DNA of 34,197 bases from Ectocarpus siliculosus (GCA_000310025.1 FN648407.1:138447-172643); one strand, 5' to 3'. Numbered from the stretch's first letter, positions 1 to 10,990 are shown. Program-made: numbers and translations. The notes: generated by a model from the letters alone, not told the origin.

Positions 1-52
1 GGGGGGGGGGGGGGGGGGGGGGGGGGTTTTCGGGGGGGGGGGGGGGGGGGGG
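1..52. other. Poly-G scaffold end
   Basis: The window opens with 26 G, then TTTTC, then 21 G. The right-hand end and both sides of the internal gap also run into long G tracts, so this looks like an assembly boundary at a homopolymer rather than a gene feature. Confidence 0.8.
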
Positions 53-632
53 AGACATTGACGGCCATTTTTGTTGGAACGCCCACGCTTTGATATTGAT
101 GCCAACAGGTGGATCCGCGGCTTCGCTGAAATTGCGCACTCGGTGACAGTTGCCCGGCCGTTTGGTCATGCCGTGGAGGTTAGTTGTGATAACACGGATG
201 ATGCTAGTAGATTGATTGCGGATACGTCTGTCGCACCCCACGTGTTCCGACAAACGCCCCCCTGCTCTTTGTCAACGCGCGGCCCGATCACCACCCCAGC
301 ACACGCCGCTCTACAAGCAAAAAACACACACACAAGACATACCACCAACTTACACAATGGTTTGTCCGCCTCGTGTTTTCTCGGGCCGCCTTTGCGAGAT
401 TAACAAGTTTAGTTTATGAGGAATGAAGAGGAAACAGAACAGGGACGGGGTACGCAGACACTATATCCCTAACCCATCTTCCCCGATTTCATGCTTTTTC
501 CAACATGCTTACTTAATAGAGGGACATTGCGAAGGCTACTGTCTTGTCTTCTTCCCCACATCCCGAACATCATTTTTTTTTCTTCTTTTGTGTGTGTGTG
601 TTTCGTTGAACGAAGGTTTTCCTATCCGCCAG
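53..632. other. Non-coding or unassigned sequence upstream of the first VPS16 exon
   Basis: No VPS16 beta-propeller exon is recognisable here. A plus-strand reading frame from about 71 to 403 has a protein-like first half but matches nothing I know and ends in low-complexity sequence; it may be a stray exon or chance. The stretch just before 632 is pyrimidine-rich and ends in CAG, which fits intron sequence leading into the first recognised exon. Confidence 0.4.
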
Positions 633-3345
633 AGGCGACGGTCCTTCTCGCGCCAGACTCCGACTGCTGCAAAATATTCACCGACGTGGAGTGCGAGCTG
701 CTGCAGAGGGTCCCCGTAGCATCGGAGGCCATCTCTAGGATAGGCTCCACCGATCCCGCGGCAATGCTGTTCGATGCCGCCGCGGCCTTCGAAGAGGGTG
801 ACCCCAGGGCGGATGAGGTGAAGGGGGGTCCGTAGCATGCAGGCAGCAAGGGGGGTGAGGCCGTTTATTGGTGGCATTTCGCTATCGGACGCTTTGTTTG
901 TCGTACGGTCGGGGATCGCGGGTCCTGTTCCGCATCAGGACACACACACCTAGAACGTTTTGGCCACAGCCATTTCCATTGCAAACACTTACCACGGATC
1001 ACTCGTCAGAACGTCCGTGCGATCTGTTGCTAAACATCAATTTGCTCTTGAGGCCATATTTCGAGAAACAATGTGTGGCCAAATGTCAACGTGCTCTTAA
1101 TAGGTAGCAATACACACACACGCATACACCGCCGTGTTTGACTATAGCCATTGCCAACACCCACTACTGATCTTCCCTCAGAACATCCGCGGGATACATA
1201 TGCGTGGTCAAACATCGATTTCCTCTCTGAGACAAGAAATAACCCACACAAGACGCGCATTCATCGTTTGGACCCTAACCAAAGCATTGCCGACACCCAC
1301 CACCCGACCGCCCGTCAGAACATCCGTGCGATGGAGCGAGACGGAGACGCAGACGGCGAGGGTCATCCGCTGCTGGAAGCGGTGCAGTCTTGCATCGCAG
1401 CGGCTGCGGGGGAATTCGACATCCCTAGGCAAAAGGTATCTACAGCAATACTGCTGCTGTGTGATCCCACGGCGCGTTCGTGTTTTTGGCGTGACTGGGG
1501 GTGGGTCATGATGGCCATGCAAGCGCGTGGTGTGACTGACGCAAGACGGTTTTGTCGGAAAACTGCTCTGTTTTTTTGTGTGTCGGGTGTTCGGGGGCGG
1601 AGGGGGGGGGGAAGTAATATGTCGTCGTCATCTTTTCGGCTAGGATTTTTTATGTTGTTGTTTTGTGACTTGCTCGGCGAACACGCTTTGTTGTGCTGTG
1701 AGCTATTTCGTTTAAAAGCTATCGAGGTCGTGAGAAACTTTTGCTGTCGAGGTCGGTACAGCGGGGGCTGTTTTATACGGAGTTGGTGCCGGAGGTGGCT
1801 TGGTTGTGCCGTGAAGTTTCTGGTTGCAGTGGGGCTGCTTACATACCCCGATAAGCGGGGATTTGTGGCCACAGAAATGATTATGCGACCGTTCATTACT
1901 CTGGTTGCTTAGATGTGGGTGTCCCATATACTATATAGGCAATGCCAGACTCTAGCAGCCAGGAAGTCGGGCCGGGCGTGATCTATTATTGACCACGAGA
2001 AGCAGCTAATTTTTCTGATGACGACGGTGGTTGGCCGGCCGGCACGCAGGCGCTGATGCGAGCCGCGGGGTACGGCAAGAGTTTCCTGTCGGACTACGAC
2101 AGCGACGAGTTCGTAGAGTGCTGCCGGAAGCTGAGGGTGCTCAACAACTGCAGGCACAAGTCGTGCGGCATGCCGCTCACGTCCCAGCAGTACGACAGGC
2201 TTACGCCGGAGGTACGCTAGTACGCTAGTACGCTAGGAGGCAAAGGAGGCGGGTTATTTCTCACGTTGTTGCCGCTTTCGTTGCAACCTCGCAGGCAGCA
2301 ACATCGGTTGTGGGAAGGTTACACAACGCTGGGGGTAGTAGGAGGTTTGCGGTGCACCGCCTTCGTTGTTGTTGTTATTGTTGTTGTTGCTGCTGCTGCT
2401 GCTGCTGTTGCCATCGTTGTTGCCGCTGATATTTCCGCGTCGCCAACCCACCCTCCCCAACAAGCAGGTCCTGGTGGACCGATTAGCGATGAGACACCTG
2501 CACCTGCTGGCAGTCCGGGTGTGCGACCACCTCCGGCTTCGGCGAGATCGCGTGGCCGTACACTGGGCCTGCAAGAAGATAGCCAAGGCTTGCAACGAAG
2601 CCTCTGCCGGAGAGCCGGGCGCGCCCACCGACGACGACTTGACTAGGGTAAGCACGCGACGGTTTTCAGGGGAAACGGCCGAATAAATTTCTTTGAATGA
2701 CGGTGGCTGTGACACGTCTCTTGTGTTTTTTTATGACTTATCGGTATTGTCGGGGGGGGTTAGATTTAACACTGAGACAGTTGGGAATGCGTATCACAAG
2801 AGCGTGTGTGGAGGAACAACCTTCGGGAAGACATCCTGTGAAGTACTTTTATTTTTCGGAGACTGCAAAATAACACTCGCATTGTATTTTTTTCCATCTT
2901 GCTGTTGCAGAAGACGCCTGGGTCGTTTGAGGCGGATGTTGCTGACGTTCTGGTCAAACGGGTTCTTTGAACTTGGTCTTTGAGCCGAAGGGTACAGAAC
3001 ATTCAACCAAAGAGATAGGAGAGATGAATCCCTTCACTGTCTTTAGGGATTACGTTTTCAGGGTGGTGAACGAACCCGCGTGCGGTGATGGATGGAGACT
3101 TTTGGCATGCGGGCACGCAGGAGAGCTCATGTTTTGATTCCGCTGCTGTTGTTGCTTCGAGTTGCCACGCATCTGGTTTTGACGGATTTTGTTGTTGCTG
3201 ATTTGCCCGTGTTGCTGTCCCTGTCTCTCTCCGTCTCTCTCTTACACCCTTTCCCTCACCTTCCCGGTCTCTCTCTGCCGCTCTCTCTCTCTCTCTCTCT
3301 CTTGCTTTTGTTTCGCTCTCCTTTCCCTGTCTGCCCCTATCCGTC

Positions 3346-3383
<38 letters not shown>

Positions 3384-6300
3384 TTTGTCTTTGTGTCTCC
3401 CTCCCTCCCTCCCTCCCTCCCTCCCTCCCTGCCCTTTCACTCTTGGATCAATCCCCCTCGCTCGCTCTCCGAATCGCAGGAGGTGGTGGAGAAGCTGCGA
3501 CCCTGCGGACAGATATCCTACGCCGACGTGGCTCGAGCGGCGGAGAGGTCGGGCAGGCGGCGATTAGCCACCATGCTCTTGGACCTAGAGCCCCTGGCAT
3601 CGGACCAGGTAGTAACGCTGTTATCGTCGTATGTGTCCGTTACCATCCCAATTGTTCAGTTATAGTAGATATCGGTTCTTTTAAAAACTAAAATAAAATC
3701 TTGTTGTCGGGATGGATCGTGCCGGTCCCACGGACAAAAACCCGGATGTAGAGGATGGAAACCCACCCGCACCAAACAGACTTGTATACCCAACGCGATT
3801 GGCTGCGCCGCCACGAGTTATGATGGACGCTCCTCGGATCTACCTACTATACGGAGCCCTTTTTGCAACGAACCAGGGGTTGCCCAAGGCAGATAGACTA
3901 CCGCACGCTGCATGTTGCTTGCTTTTTCTTTATCTCAATAAGAGTAATGCGCCCGTGTTGCTCTTGACGCGAGAGCGCGAAGTCGGGTCTTGCAAGTAGA
4001 GCCACTAGTGGAGGTGCTTGTTGTAGCGTTGCTTTGGTGCACATGACGGCATGCCGTCACCGAGGCTGGCTGCGTGTACACGAAGCACTTCTTTTTTCCC
4101 GTCGCGTGCACATGATCTATGCCGCACAATCTTTCCCCCCTCTTCATCTCTCCAGGTTCCCCTCTTGCTCTCGATGCGAGAGGACGAGTTTTGTCCAAAC
4201 CATCTGAACCACGTTATCTCTGCATGGTACTCAAATCTCTCCAGGTGCCTCTGCTGCTGTCAATGGGAGAGAACGAGCTGGGTCTGAAGAAGGCCATCCT
4301 GTCCGGCGAAGATGACCTGGTGTACCTGTCGGTGATGCACATCGAGCAGGAGGCCGGGTCGTCGGAGAAAGGGAGGGAGGCGTTTTGCGAGCTCATGCAC
4401 GCACACCCGGAGGCCCTCCGCCTGCTCAAGGTGTCCTCGAAATGATAAGAGTTTGTTGAGGCACAGCATGTCGTGTTTTGGCCCCAACGCTTCGATACTA
4501 CTGCCGTACCGCAAATTTTGTTGAAGCAAAGCATGTCGACGCTTAAGGGACATGACGAACACACATTTGTGGTACACGATGTGTGGTTTTGGCGCTTGTG
4601 TGTGTTGACCCCCATCTATTCTGTCACCAGTGTACACACATTTCGGTGTACACGGTTGGCGTATCTCTACCCGCACGCAGGAAGAAGGTGACGAAGGAGC
4701 TTCTTTTTTTCTTTTGTTTGTGCTCTTGGTACATGTATTGTTTCGAAACAGGTCTATTACCGCGAGAAGGGGGGTTACATGGAGCGGAAGAAGCTGCACA
4801 ACCTGTGCGTGTTCAGCAAGCAGTACCTGGAGGCGGGCACCTTGGCCATAAGGAAGGCCTACACGCAGGTCCGGTGCAGTTAGCCTACCTTGCCGCTCAT
4901 TCTCGCGCGCGCACGCGTGCGGTTGTTTGTCTGTCCGTCTGTCTCTCGCTCGCGTGTCCGACGCAACGGCTTGGTACCCACATGGCGTTCTGGGTGATGT
5001 TCAAAAGTGACTAATAATAACCGTCTCGCTGTAGAATAACAAGAGTTCCCCCATGGAGTGCATTTGAGTTCTGCAAACGCGCAGCAAGTGGAAATCCCGG
5101 GGAGGGGGGTTCAGTTGGCGACATGGAGTTACAGTGGGGGTCCCCTAATAAGGCGGTCTCAATAAGACGATCGCCCTATGTAAGGCGGATGAAATTGGCT
5201 GGCATAGACGGAGTAACAAAATTGTTCTACATACTTCATATTGAATAAGGCTGCCCCATTTAAAGGGGGTCATTTTCAGCTTCACCACCACAGCCAGCCA
5301 TATTCGGGAACCTCCATTGTAGTCGAACAACGCCTCTCTGTCGTTCGCGAGACAGGGCCGATCGTTCCCCACAGCCACCACGAATGATTGTTGCGATTTG
5401 TTTCAGGAACGCCTGGACGGTAGGCTGGAGGGGTTGAAGGAAGCCGAGGGTATGTTCGCACACCGCAAGGAGCTGGCGTTTCAGCAGGCCTGCACCAAGG
5501 ATCAGGCGGAGCTGCTCGAGTATCAGAGGTACAGTACCTATTTTAGGTCTCTTCTCCTCCCGTTGCTAGCTGTGGCAGTGGCTGTGGTCAAGGTTGTGAT
5601 GTTGGTTATGTTGTCGCTGGTGCTTCTGTCAATGCTGCTGCTCTCCTACCTCTGGTGCTGTTGCTACTGTCCCCGCTTCTGATATTGGTGATGTTTTTAC
5701 GCTTCGTTCCTTTCTGTGGCTACTGCTGTCGTGGGCGGTGTTCTTTGGCAGGTCGTGGGCGGAATACGGCTGGTGGTTTTTGACCGCCCCCAATCCCGCG
5801 TGCCAAGCTCTCTCGATATCGTCCCACCGTTCGCAAGTTTTTGCGGTTGTCTTCCACATGAAAATTTTTTTCCGGTCTCTACTCGGGACCTCCTATCGTC
5901 CGTACCGGCCCACCCGACGCGGACACCTCCCGTCGTCACCGCTGATGTACCCCAAAAAGCGGGTACACCCTCCCACAACAGCCAAAAAAGTTGACTCTTA
6001 AACCCAAACTCTTGCCACAAGTGGAGCCACTACAATGCCGAAGCCGCACCTGCCCCACCCCGCACACAGGGTCTTGGAGCGAAAAACGGGCCTGGATGTG
6101 TTCGTGGACATGTCGGTGAGCGAGACGTTGTACCACCTGATCGTGGTCGGTGCGTCGGGGGGTGTGGAGGGGAGGGACGGGCAGCAGCTCCTTGCCGAGG
6201 CGTCGGCCTTGCAGAAGAAGCTCAAGGTCCCCGACAAACGCTTCTGGCACATCAAGATTAAGGTGAATGAATCATGTCACATCAAGATTAAAGGTCGATG

Positions 6301-9300
6301 AATCATGTCACATCAAGAATAAAGGTGAATGTATCATGTACAAGCAGTCGTGGGTCGAATACAAGAGGGTGGTGTGACAAACGCCATCGACACTCTTACA
6401 TCGGAGCCCCCTCTTATACCGGAATAAGAGAGTACTCAACTATTCTACAGTAGTAGAGGGTCGAGTCCTTGACATCCGATTTCGGCTCTTTTCCACCGGA
6501 GCCACGACCTTATGTACACAACAACAATTTGTAATGTTAGTGGCTGTTTTGGTCGTTGTTGTTGTTTCCACCCGTGCCCCAAGAAAGAAAAACACGGTGA
6601 AAAGTAAGATATACCAAGTAGTCAGTATCATCCTCTCGAGAACGCGGTGGTGGTGGTGATCGCTCCAACTTTATTCATGTGCCGGCGGCATTTCAATATC
6701 TGTTTCCGTCTATACACGTTGCGATCGCCACCAGATTCGATTACTGCTGTAAGGTGTCGACCGATAAGTTTAGCCGTTGCCATTGGGCAAGGGGCCCCGT
6801 ACATCGCAGCGATGGTACCACGGTCATGCCTCGGGGCGGTTCGGTTCACGTCTCTGCCCTGCCTCATCAGCAGCAACCGCCTCACGGCGTATTGTCGTCA
6901 ACGCTATAGATAAAAAAGTACTGCCACGTTGATCGGCGCGCGCAAAAGTCCGGCGTCTGCGCGCACGTCGACTATCATAACCATTTTTGCAGATAACCAT
7001 TTTTGCAGCAGCTTCGTGTTCTGTTGGGCAGGGGGTGTACCCATCGTGTAAACGCATGCCGCAGTCGTTCGACCGTAGACCTCGCATCTCTGCAATGCTG
7101 GGACGGAGCGATATCGCCGGCCCAGGCTACATGATACAAGGACGGACCAGAAGCTGGCCATCGCCTTCGCTTTTGCTGTGCCATTCCGTTGGCACATGGT
7201 GTACATTTACGCGAACTTTTATCCCAGAGCACACGCCACGGGGCTCAAACGTTCGGCTAGTACAAACACTTACCCTGTTTTTTACGTTTAATTTTTTTTT
7301 TTCTTGTTTTTTTCAGGCGCTGCGTTGGTAGGAAAACGCTATTTAATACCATGTTTTTTTGGCTTCAAAAATTGTATTTTTGGCTGAAAGGTTTTTTACG
7401 TTTAATTTTTTTTTCCTTTTGTTTTTCAGGCGCTGGCCTCCGTGGGGGAGTGGGAGGCCCTCCGAAAGTTCGGAGCCGAGCGCAAGAGCCCCATCGGCTA
7501 CAAGCCCTTCGCCTTGGCCTGCATGCGGAAGAAACCGACGGGGTTGCTCGGCGATGACACGGAGCGGTACATCACCGGCTACATCGAGAGGGTGAGTGTC
7601 GCTCGGTCGTGCTGGGTGAGGAGACGTAAGAATGCGGTTATGCGGGCCGGGTTCGAACAGATTTGGAACGGGGTACCGCACAAGGCAAAGCGGAACGTTG
7701 CAGCACCGGTTACGTTGAGAGGATGTTTCAGACTGAGGTGTACAAGCCAGATGATGCGCACGCAACCCTGCGGGCTGCTTCGGATAGGTTCGGGAAGGGG
7801 CTTTGGATGGGGGATAATAAAGAAAGCGGAGCATTGCATCGCGGAGAGGGTGGTTGAGAGTGAGATGTGCGACCGTAGAAGCGTGCCTTTATCCTCGGCT
7901 TGGCTTCCCCCTTTCCGAGACGTGATTTGTTGTTGAGTTGGTGGTGAAGTAGGCAGAGAGAGAGAGAGGAGATGTAGCGAGGTGGGGGTAGGAGAGTGTC
8001 GAGAGAGGCAAAGGCTGCACCCCTTTTCGCGCGGATGTACTCGATGTTCCTGCAGTTTAGGGGTCTGTTAGTGACTCCTCATATCCAAGGTTTTTTACGC
8101 CCTCTGAATGATCGAGCATCGTGCAGTTTTTTGCTCTCCAGTGCCCTCTCTCTGTTCCGTACTTCGAGAACGCGGCGCAGCCTCGTTCTCGCCCAGTTTT
8201 CGGCTACCAGGCCCTCCGCTGGCCGTCGGTCGTGAGTTAGGGTTGGGGTTGACGGTGGGTTGGGTCGTCCACGGGTGTGTGACACATCCCGTGTGCGGAG
8301 CTACGGTTCAACACTAACAGAGCGTAGCTAGACCTCCCTTGTTGACAAAATTCGAGCAAGGCTGTGCGGTAGGTTTCAAACGGATTCCGAGGCGTTGCTG
8401 GGGGGAGGGGGGCGAAGGTCCATTACTTGTGCTGTTGCGTGCAGGGTGTAGATGTAGTGTTGTCGTGCGAATATTGTGTCTTCGTTTCTTCCAGTCCCGT
8501 GCCCCCGTTCTTTTTTCCATCGTTGGCGGTGCTCGTTTGCCCCGCGGCCTCGCCTTAAGTTGTGGCCTACCGACGGAAGGTAAGGCCGTGCCGGCACGTG
8601 GGCACTGCCGACGATGAGAAAAAGACGGGGGGCACGGAGACTAACATGAACGAAGATGTTCGCAAGATGTCTCTGCGACTACTACGCTCTGCACCTAACG
8701 CAAGTGTCTGTCTGTTATTTACAACCTCTAACTTCGAAGTATATGCACCAAGATCGAAGTCAACAACTTTAAAGAGCTGTGTTTCGAGAGGGAGAAGAAG
8801 TGTGCAGCACAGACAAAGGGAGGTGGTCATGCGGCTGTTTTTCTCCCAGACTTTATGCTTATGAGGAGAAGAAGTGATTAAGAAGTGACTCGAAAATGGC
8901 CGCGTGGTACGATATTCACAACACGAGAAAGACACGGGGGTAACGCAGAGTGGATTTCTTGCGGTACCACAAATTATGTGTCAGGTCGGATGGTCCTACA
9001 CTTTTGACATTGGTCTCACGGATAAGCAGGTCGAGACTTGTTGGTACTCACCCCGATACATACCAATCCAGAACGTGCTTGTTACATGATAGTGGCACAG
9101 CTAGTGGCGAGAGACCCAGCCCAGCTGTATGGGGGGTTGTTCGTTAGTCTATCGGACTAGTCTAGCGGCGGATGGTCATGGAAGCGAAAACGTTAACATC
9201 TCGAACGGTAATTTATTCACAACGCAGTGCTTTTCGTGGCATGTCCTCCACCTCGAAGCACAGCAGTGTTTTTTTGTTTTTTTCTTGATGTTTTACCATC

Positions 9301-10193
9301 CAATCAGTGACGGTTTCGTGCTCTAAACTACAACCCCTTTCCCCGGTTCCGACGCGTGTGAAACCCGCATTACTCGGAGCAGATACCTCAAGCGGAAGAT
9401 CGGTACGACCTGTACCTTGAGAACAAATCGTGGGAGAAGGCGGCTGAGGTAGCAGCGAGACTCAAAGACCCAAGGTATTTTTTTTGTCTCTTTTTATCAT
9501 GCTCCAGTATTCTTGCCTTCATGCATGGATACGAAAGTAAGTTTTTTTGTTTTTTGGTCCTCAGAAGATACAAACGGCCTTTCGCTCATTGCGCTCCCCA
9601 AATCATGCCACGCTATGGAGACGTATTGGCCCGTGTTGTCACATCTGTTGTAACGCGCAACGCTCGTGTGATGGTATGAGCTTCATCGAATTGTCGTGGT
9701 TCTCTCCCATCGGAGGAGTCCTGACGTTCGATTGTTGTCTAGCTGGCACATGGCTACGTTTCGTGACCTCAGCGCAGCAATCACTGACTCGTGTTGCCCG
9801 CGATGGTCTTAGTAAAACGAAACCAAATACCCTATAGTGTAGGTCAACCAATAAATAACAATACCGAGGACCCTAGGTCAGCCATGACAGTATCCCCGTG
9901 ATGGGGCTGTCCTGGTACAATAGTAGTGGTGGCGGCGAGACTCGAAACATTCCGGGTAGCAAATGCCAAGCGTATTGTCCAAAAAAAGTGACAGGTGCCG
10001 CTGCCAGAAAAATCATGCAAACTTGTCTCGGAAACCGGCCGCCCTCCGTCTGTCGGCATCACAATTGCTGCGGGTGTTCAGGAGGATAGCTGAGGTGCGG
10101 GGACTAGCCACGCCGGCGGGGACGGCATCAGCCTCTCAGACAACATCAGGCGGCGGCGGCGGCGGTGGCGACGGGTTCTCAAGGCCCAAGTAG
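633..10193 (+). CDS. VPS16: VPS16, Vps-C core subunit of HOPS/CORVET (C-terminal part, about 12 exons, 5' end missing)
   Basis: VPS16 is a core subunit of the HOPS and CORVET tethering complexes at endosomes and vacuoles/lysosomes, where it binds the SM protein VPS33. Exons read from the sequence: A 633-817, B 1319-1435, C 2050-2211, D 2468-2647, E 3480-3608, F 4245-4430, G 4752-4868, H 5407-5528, I 6070-6262, J 7430-7591, K 9383-9474, L ending at stop 10193. All introns are GT-AG and phases agree throughout. The conceptual protein follows animal VPS16 from about residue 325 to near its end. Examples are VPVASEAISRIGS (human VPAASEEIFKIAS), VPDKRFWHIK (IPDKRLWWLK) and KSPIGYKPF (KSPIGYLPF). 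The N-terminal beta-propeller lies off the left end. Exon L can start at 9995 or 10082, both in phase; its Gly-rich tail ending in SRPK is not recognisably VPS16, so the C-terminus is uncertain. Confidence 0.92.
945..1345. repeat. Three-copy diverged tandem repeat covering the exon B splice acceptor
   Basis: A unit containing an 'AACACCCACYAC'-like stretch followed by 'TCAGAACRTCCGYGSG' occurs three times, with acceptor AGs at 1009, 1181 and 1318. Only the third copy opens into the conserved VPS16 exon. Spacings are 172 and 137 bases, so neither upstream acceptor preserves the reading frame. Confidence 0.75.
2212..2235. repeat. Octamer GTACGCTA repeated three times at the exon C donor
   Basis: Three perfect head-to-tail copies of GTACGCTA start exactly at the intron boundary after codon GAG (2209-2211). 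Each copy starts with GT, giving three potential donors 8 bp apart, and every copy carries an in-frame or near-frame TAG. Confidence 0.9.
2364..2423. repeat. TTG/CTG trinucleotide microsatellite
   Basis: Imperfect (GTT)n and (GCT)n run in the VPS16 intron between exons C and D, about 45 bases upstream of the exon D acceptor. Confidence 0.85.
3210..3470. repeat. Long CT/CCCT pyrimidine tract before the exon E acceptor
   Basis: About 260 bases of almost pure pyrimidine with (CT)n blocks near 3281-3302 and 3349-3378 and (CCCT)n near 3399-3429. It leads straight into the CAG acceptor at 3477-3479 and acts as an extreme polypyrimidine tract by position. Confidence 0.85.
4146..4280. repeat. Duplicated 3' splice site and exon start of VPS16 exon F
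   Basis: The segment 4146-4191 is repeated, diverged, at 4235-4280 (offset 89). Each copy has TCTCCAG followed by codons for VPLLLSM. The downstream copy continues into the conserved exon (acceptor AG 4243-4244). The upstream copy (AG 4154-4155) reads VPLLLSMREDE and then degenerates. The 89-base offset would shift the frame. Confidence 0.85.
4449..4545. repeat. Diverged tandem repeat inside VPS16 intron F-G
   Basis: A motif close to GTTGARGCAMAGCATGTCG occurs near 4454 and again near 4521, within the intron that follows exon F. A second short repeat around ACACATTT with flanking TGTACAC occurs near 4560 and 4633. Confidence 0.6.
5130..5272. mobile_element. Copy of the TAAGGCGG repeat family (MITE-like)
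   Basis: Contains TAATAAGGCGG, TGTAAGGCGGATGAAATTGG and GAATAAGGCTG, closely matching the units at 26422-26592, including the string AAGGCGGNTGAAATTGGC. It begins near GTGGGGGTCCCC and ends near AAAGGGGGTC, a weak inverted terminal pair. It lies in the VPS16 intron between exons G and H. Confidence 0.6.
6248..6339. repeat. Three tandem copies of the exon I donor junction
   Basis: Units 6248-6277, 6278-6308 and 6309-6339 share CACATCAAGATTAA(A)GGTGAATGAATCATGT, each spanning exon end plus GT donor. The first copy gives the in-frame end HIKIK followed by GTGAAT. Copies two and three carry one extra A. Their donors (GT at 6294 and 6325) would add 31 or 62 bases, shifting frame. Confidence 0.93.
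7028..7130. repeat. Dispersed repeat R1, copy 1
   Basis: Shares GGGGGTGTAC, then GCATGCCGYAGTCGTT, GACCNTNGACCTCGCATC and GGGACGGAGC with the copy at 10876-10990. Further relatives lie at 10661-10775 and 16038-16155. It sits in the VPS16 intron between exons I and J. Confidence 0.7.
7277..7442. repeat. Duplicated 3' splice site of VPS16 exon J
   Basis: The block GTTTTTTACGTTTAA + poly-T + TTTCAGGCGCTG occurs at 7277-7322 and again at 7391-7435. The downstream acceptor (AG 7428-7429) opens the conserved exon (ALASVGEWEAL). The upstream one (AG 7315-7316) opens A-L-R-W and then a TAG, so its use truncates the protein. Confidence 0.93.
7704..7722. repeat. Partial copy of the exon J 3' end inside the next intron
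   Basis: CACCGGTTACGTTGAGAGG at 7704 matches the exon J end CACCGGCTACATCGAGAGG at 7573-7591 in 16 of 19 positions, with a shared AGCGG a little upstream. The copy is followed by ATG rather than GTG, so it lacks a donor. Confidence 0.5.
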
Positions 10194-10660
10194 TGCCCCG
10201 GTGCCGGTGCTCGCTGTCACGATCTTGCCGGTAGTGCTGCTGCGGGGTGTGGCGGAAGAGGATGCTTTATCCTGTCGTGTGTTGCTGCTGTCCCGACACT
10301 AAAGTGGAGCAGTCCGGAGAAGAGCAGTCGGTAGAAGCCATCAGCACTTTTGTTCTTTGAGCGAACGAAGAGCGTTATAGCCCAATGTCGAACCATGCTG
10401 CGGCATACAGCCCATACCGCGAGAGATCAACCGCGCGGTACTCGCTGGTGTTCTTGTAGACGTCCTCTGTGTTGCTGCAGGACATGGGGGAGGAAAGGAT
10501 GCGCATGATTTACATCGGAGGACGCACCCTCAAAGGGCACACTTACCGAATCCACGGAGCCCCCCTCGGGCCAATCAGTGTAGTGGAGGCAATGGCACGA
10601 AACTGGAGAAAAATGGCACGGAAAAAAAAAAAATCGAAAAGTAAGGGCCACCCCTAGCGC

Positions 10661-10775
10661 GGGGGGGGGGGGCGTACTCTCATGTTTTGCGTGCCTTAAT
10701 TGTTAGGTTTCACCATTGACCACACGTCCTCGAGAGGACGGACGGAGCGTTGTTCCGATCACCGATGGCCGATCG
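10661..10775. repeat. Dispersed repeat R1, copy 2
   Basis: Begins with a G12 run, then GTACTCTCATGTTTTG, ACGTCCTCGAGAGGACGGA and GATCACCGATGGCC. This closely matches 16038-16155, which has GGTACTCATGTTTTG, ATGTCCTCGAGAGGACGGA and GATCACTGATGGCC. Confidence 0.8.
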
Positions 10776-10875
10776 TTCATTCCTACTTTGCAAAAGGTGA
10801 CTCAAAAATGTCTTTCCTAGTCTATCTTCCTCTCGATATCACTTCCCGCTTTTTCAACCCACTTCCTACGCCATA

Positions 10876-10990
10876 GGGGGGGGGTAGGGGGGGGGTGTAC
10901 TCATAGTCGTGCATGCCGTAGTCGTTTGACCATTGACCTCGCATCCCTACAAAGCCGGGACGGAGCACGCCGGGTTCTCACCGGACCAGG
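10876..10990. repeat. Dispersed repeat R1, copy 3
   Basis: G10-TA-G9 followed by TGTACTCATAG, GCATGCCGTAGTCGTTTG, ACCATTGACCTCGCATC and GGGACGGAGC. It resembles copy 1 (7028-7130) most closely and lies about 215 bp from copy 2. Confidence 0.75.

Noticed and set aside
1737-1870. Possible further copy of the TAAGGCGG family
   Set aside because: Only scattered GGCTG and GATAAGCGGGG similarity; too weak to call.
2366-2686. Poly-Leu frame over the TTG/CTG repeat
   Set aside because: Microsatellite in an intron; only the part from 2468 is coding, as VPS16 exon D.
3092-3691. Leu/Ser-rich frame through the CT repeats
   Set aside because: Low-complexity intron; only 3480-3608 codes.
7600-7680. tRNA-like GGGTTCGAAC motif near 7648
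   Set aside because: There is a T-loop-like string but no matching acceptor, D or anticodon stems around it.
9565-9680. Alternative last VPS16 exon after the acceptor at 9564
   Set aside because: The frame from exon K gives about 38 codons unlike VPS16 and then a stop; the in-phase exon ending at 10193 is preferred, though not certain.
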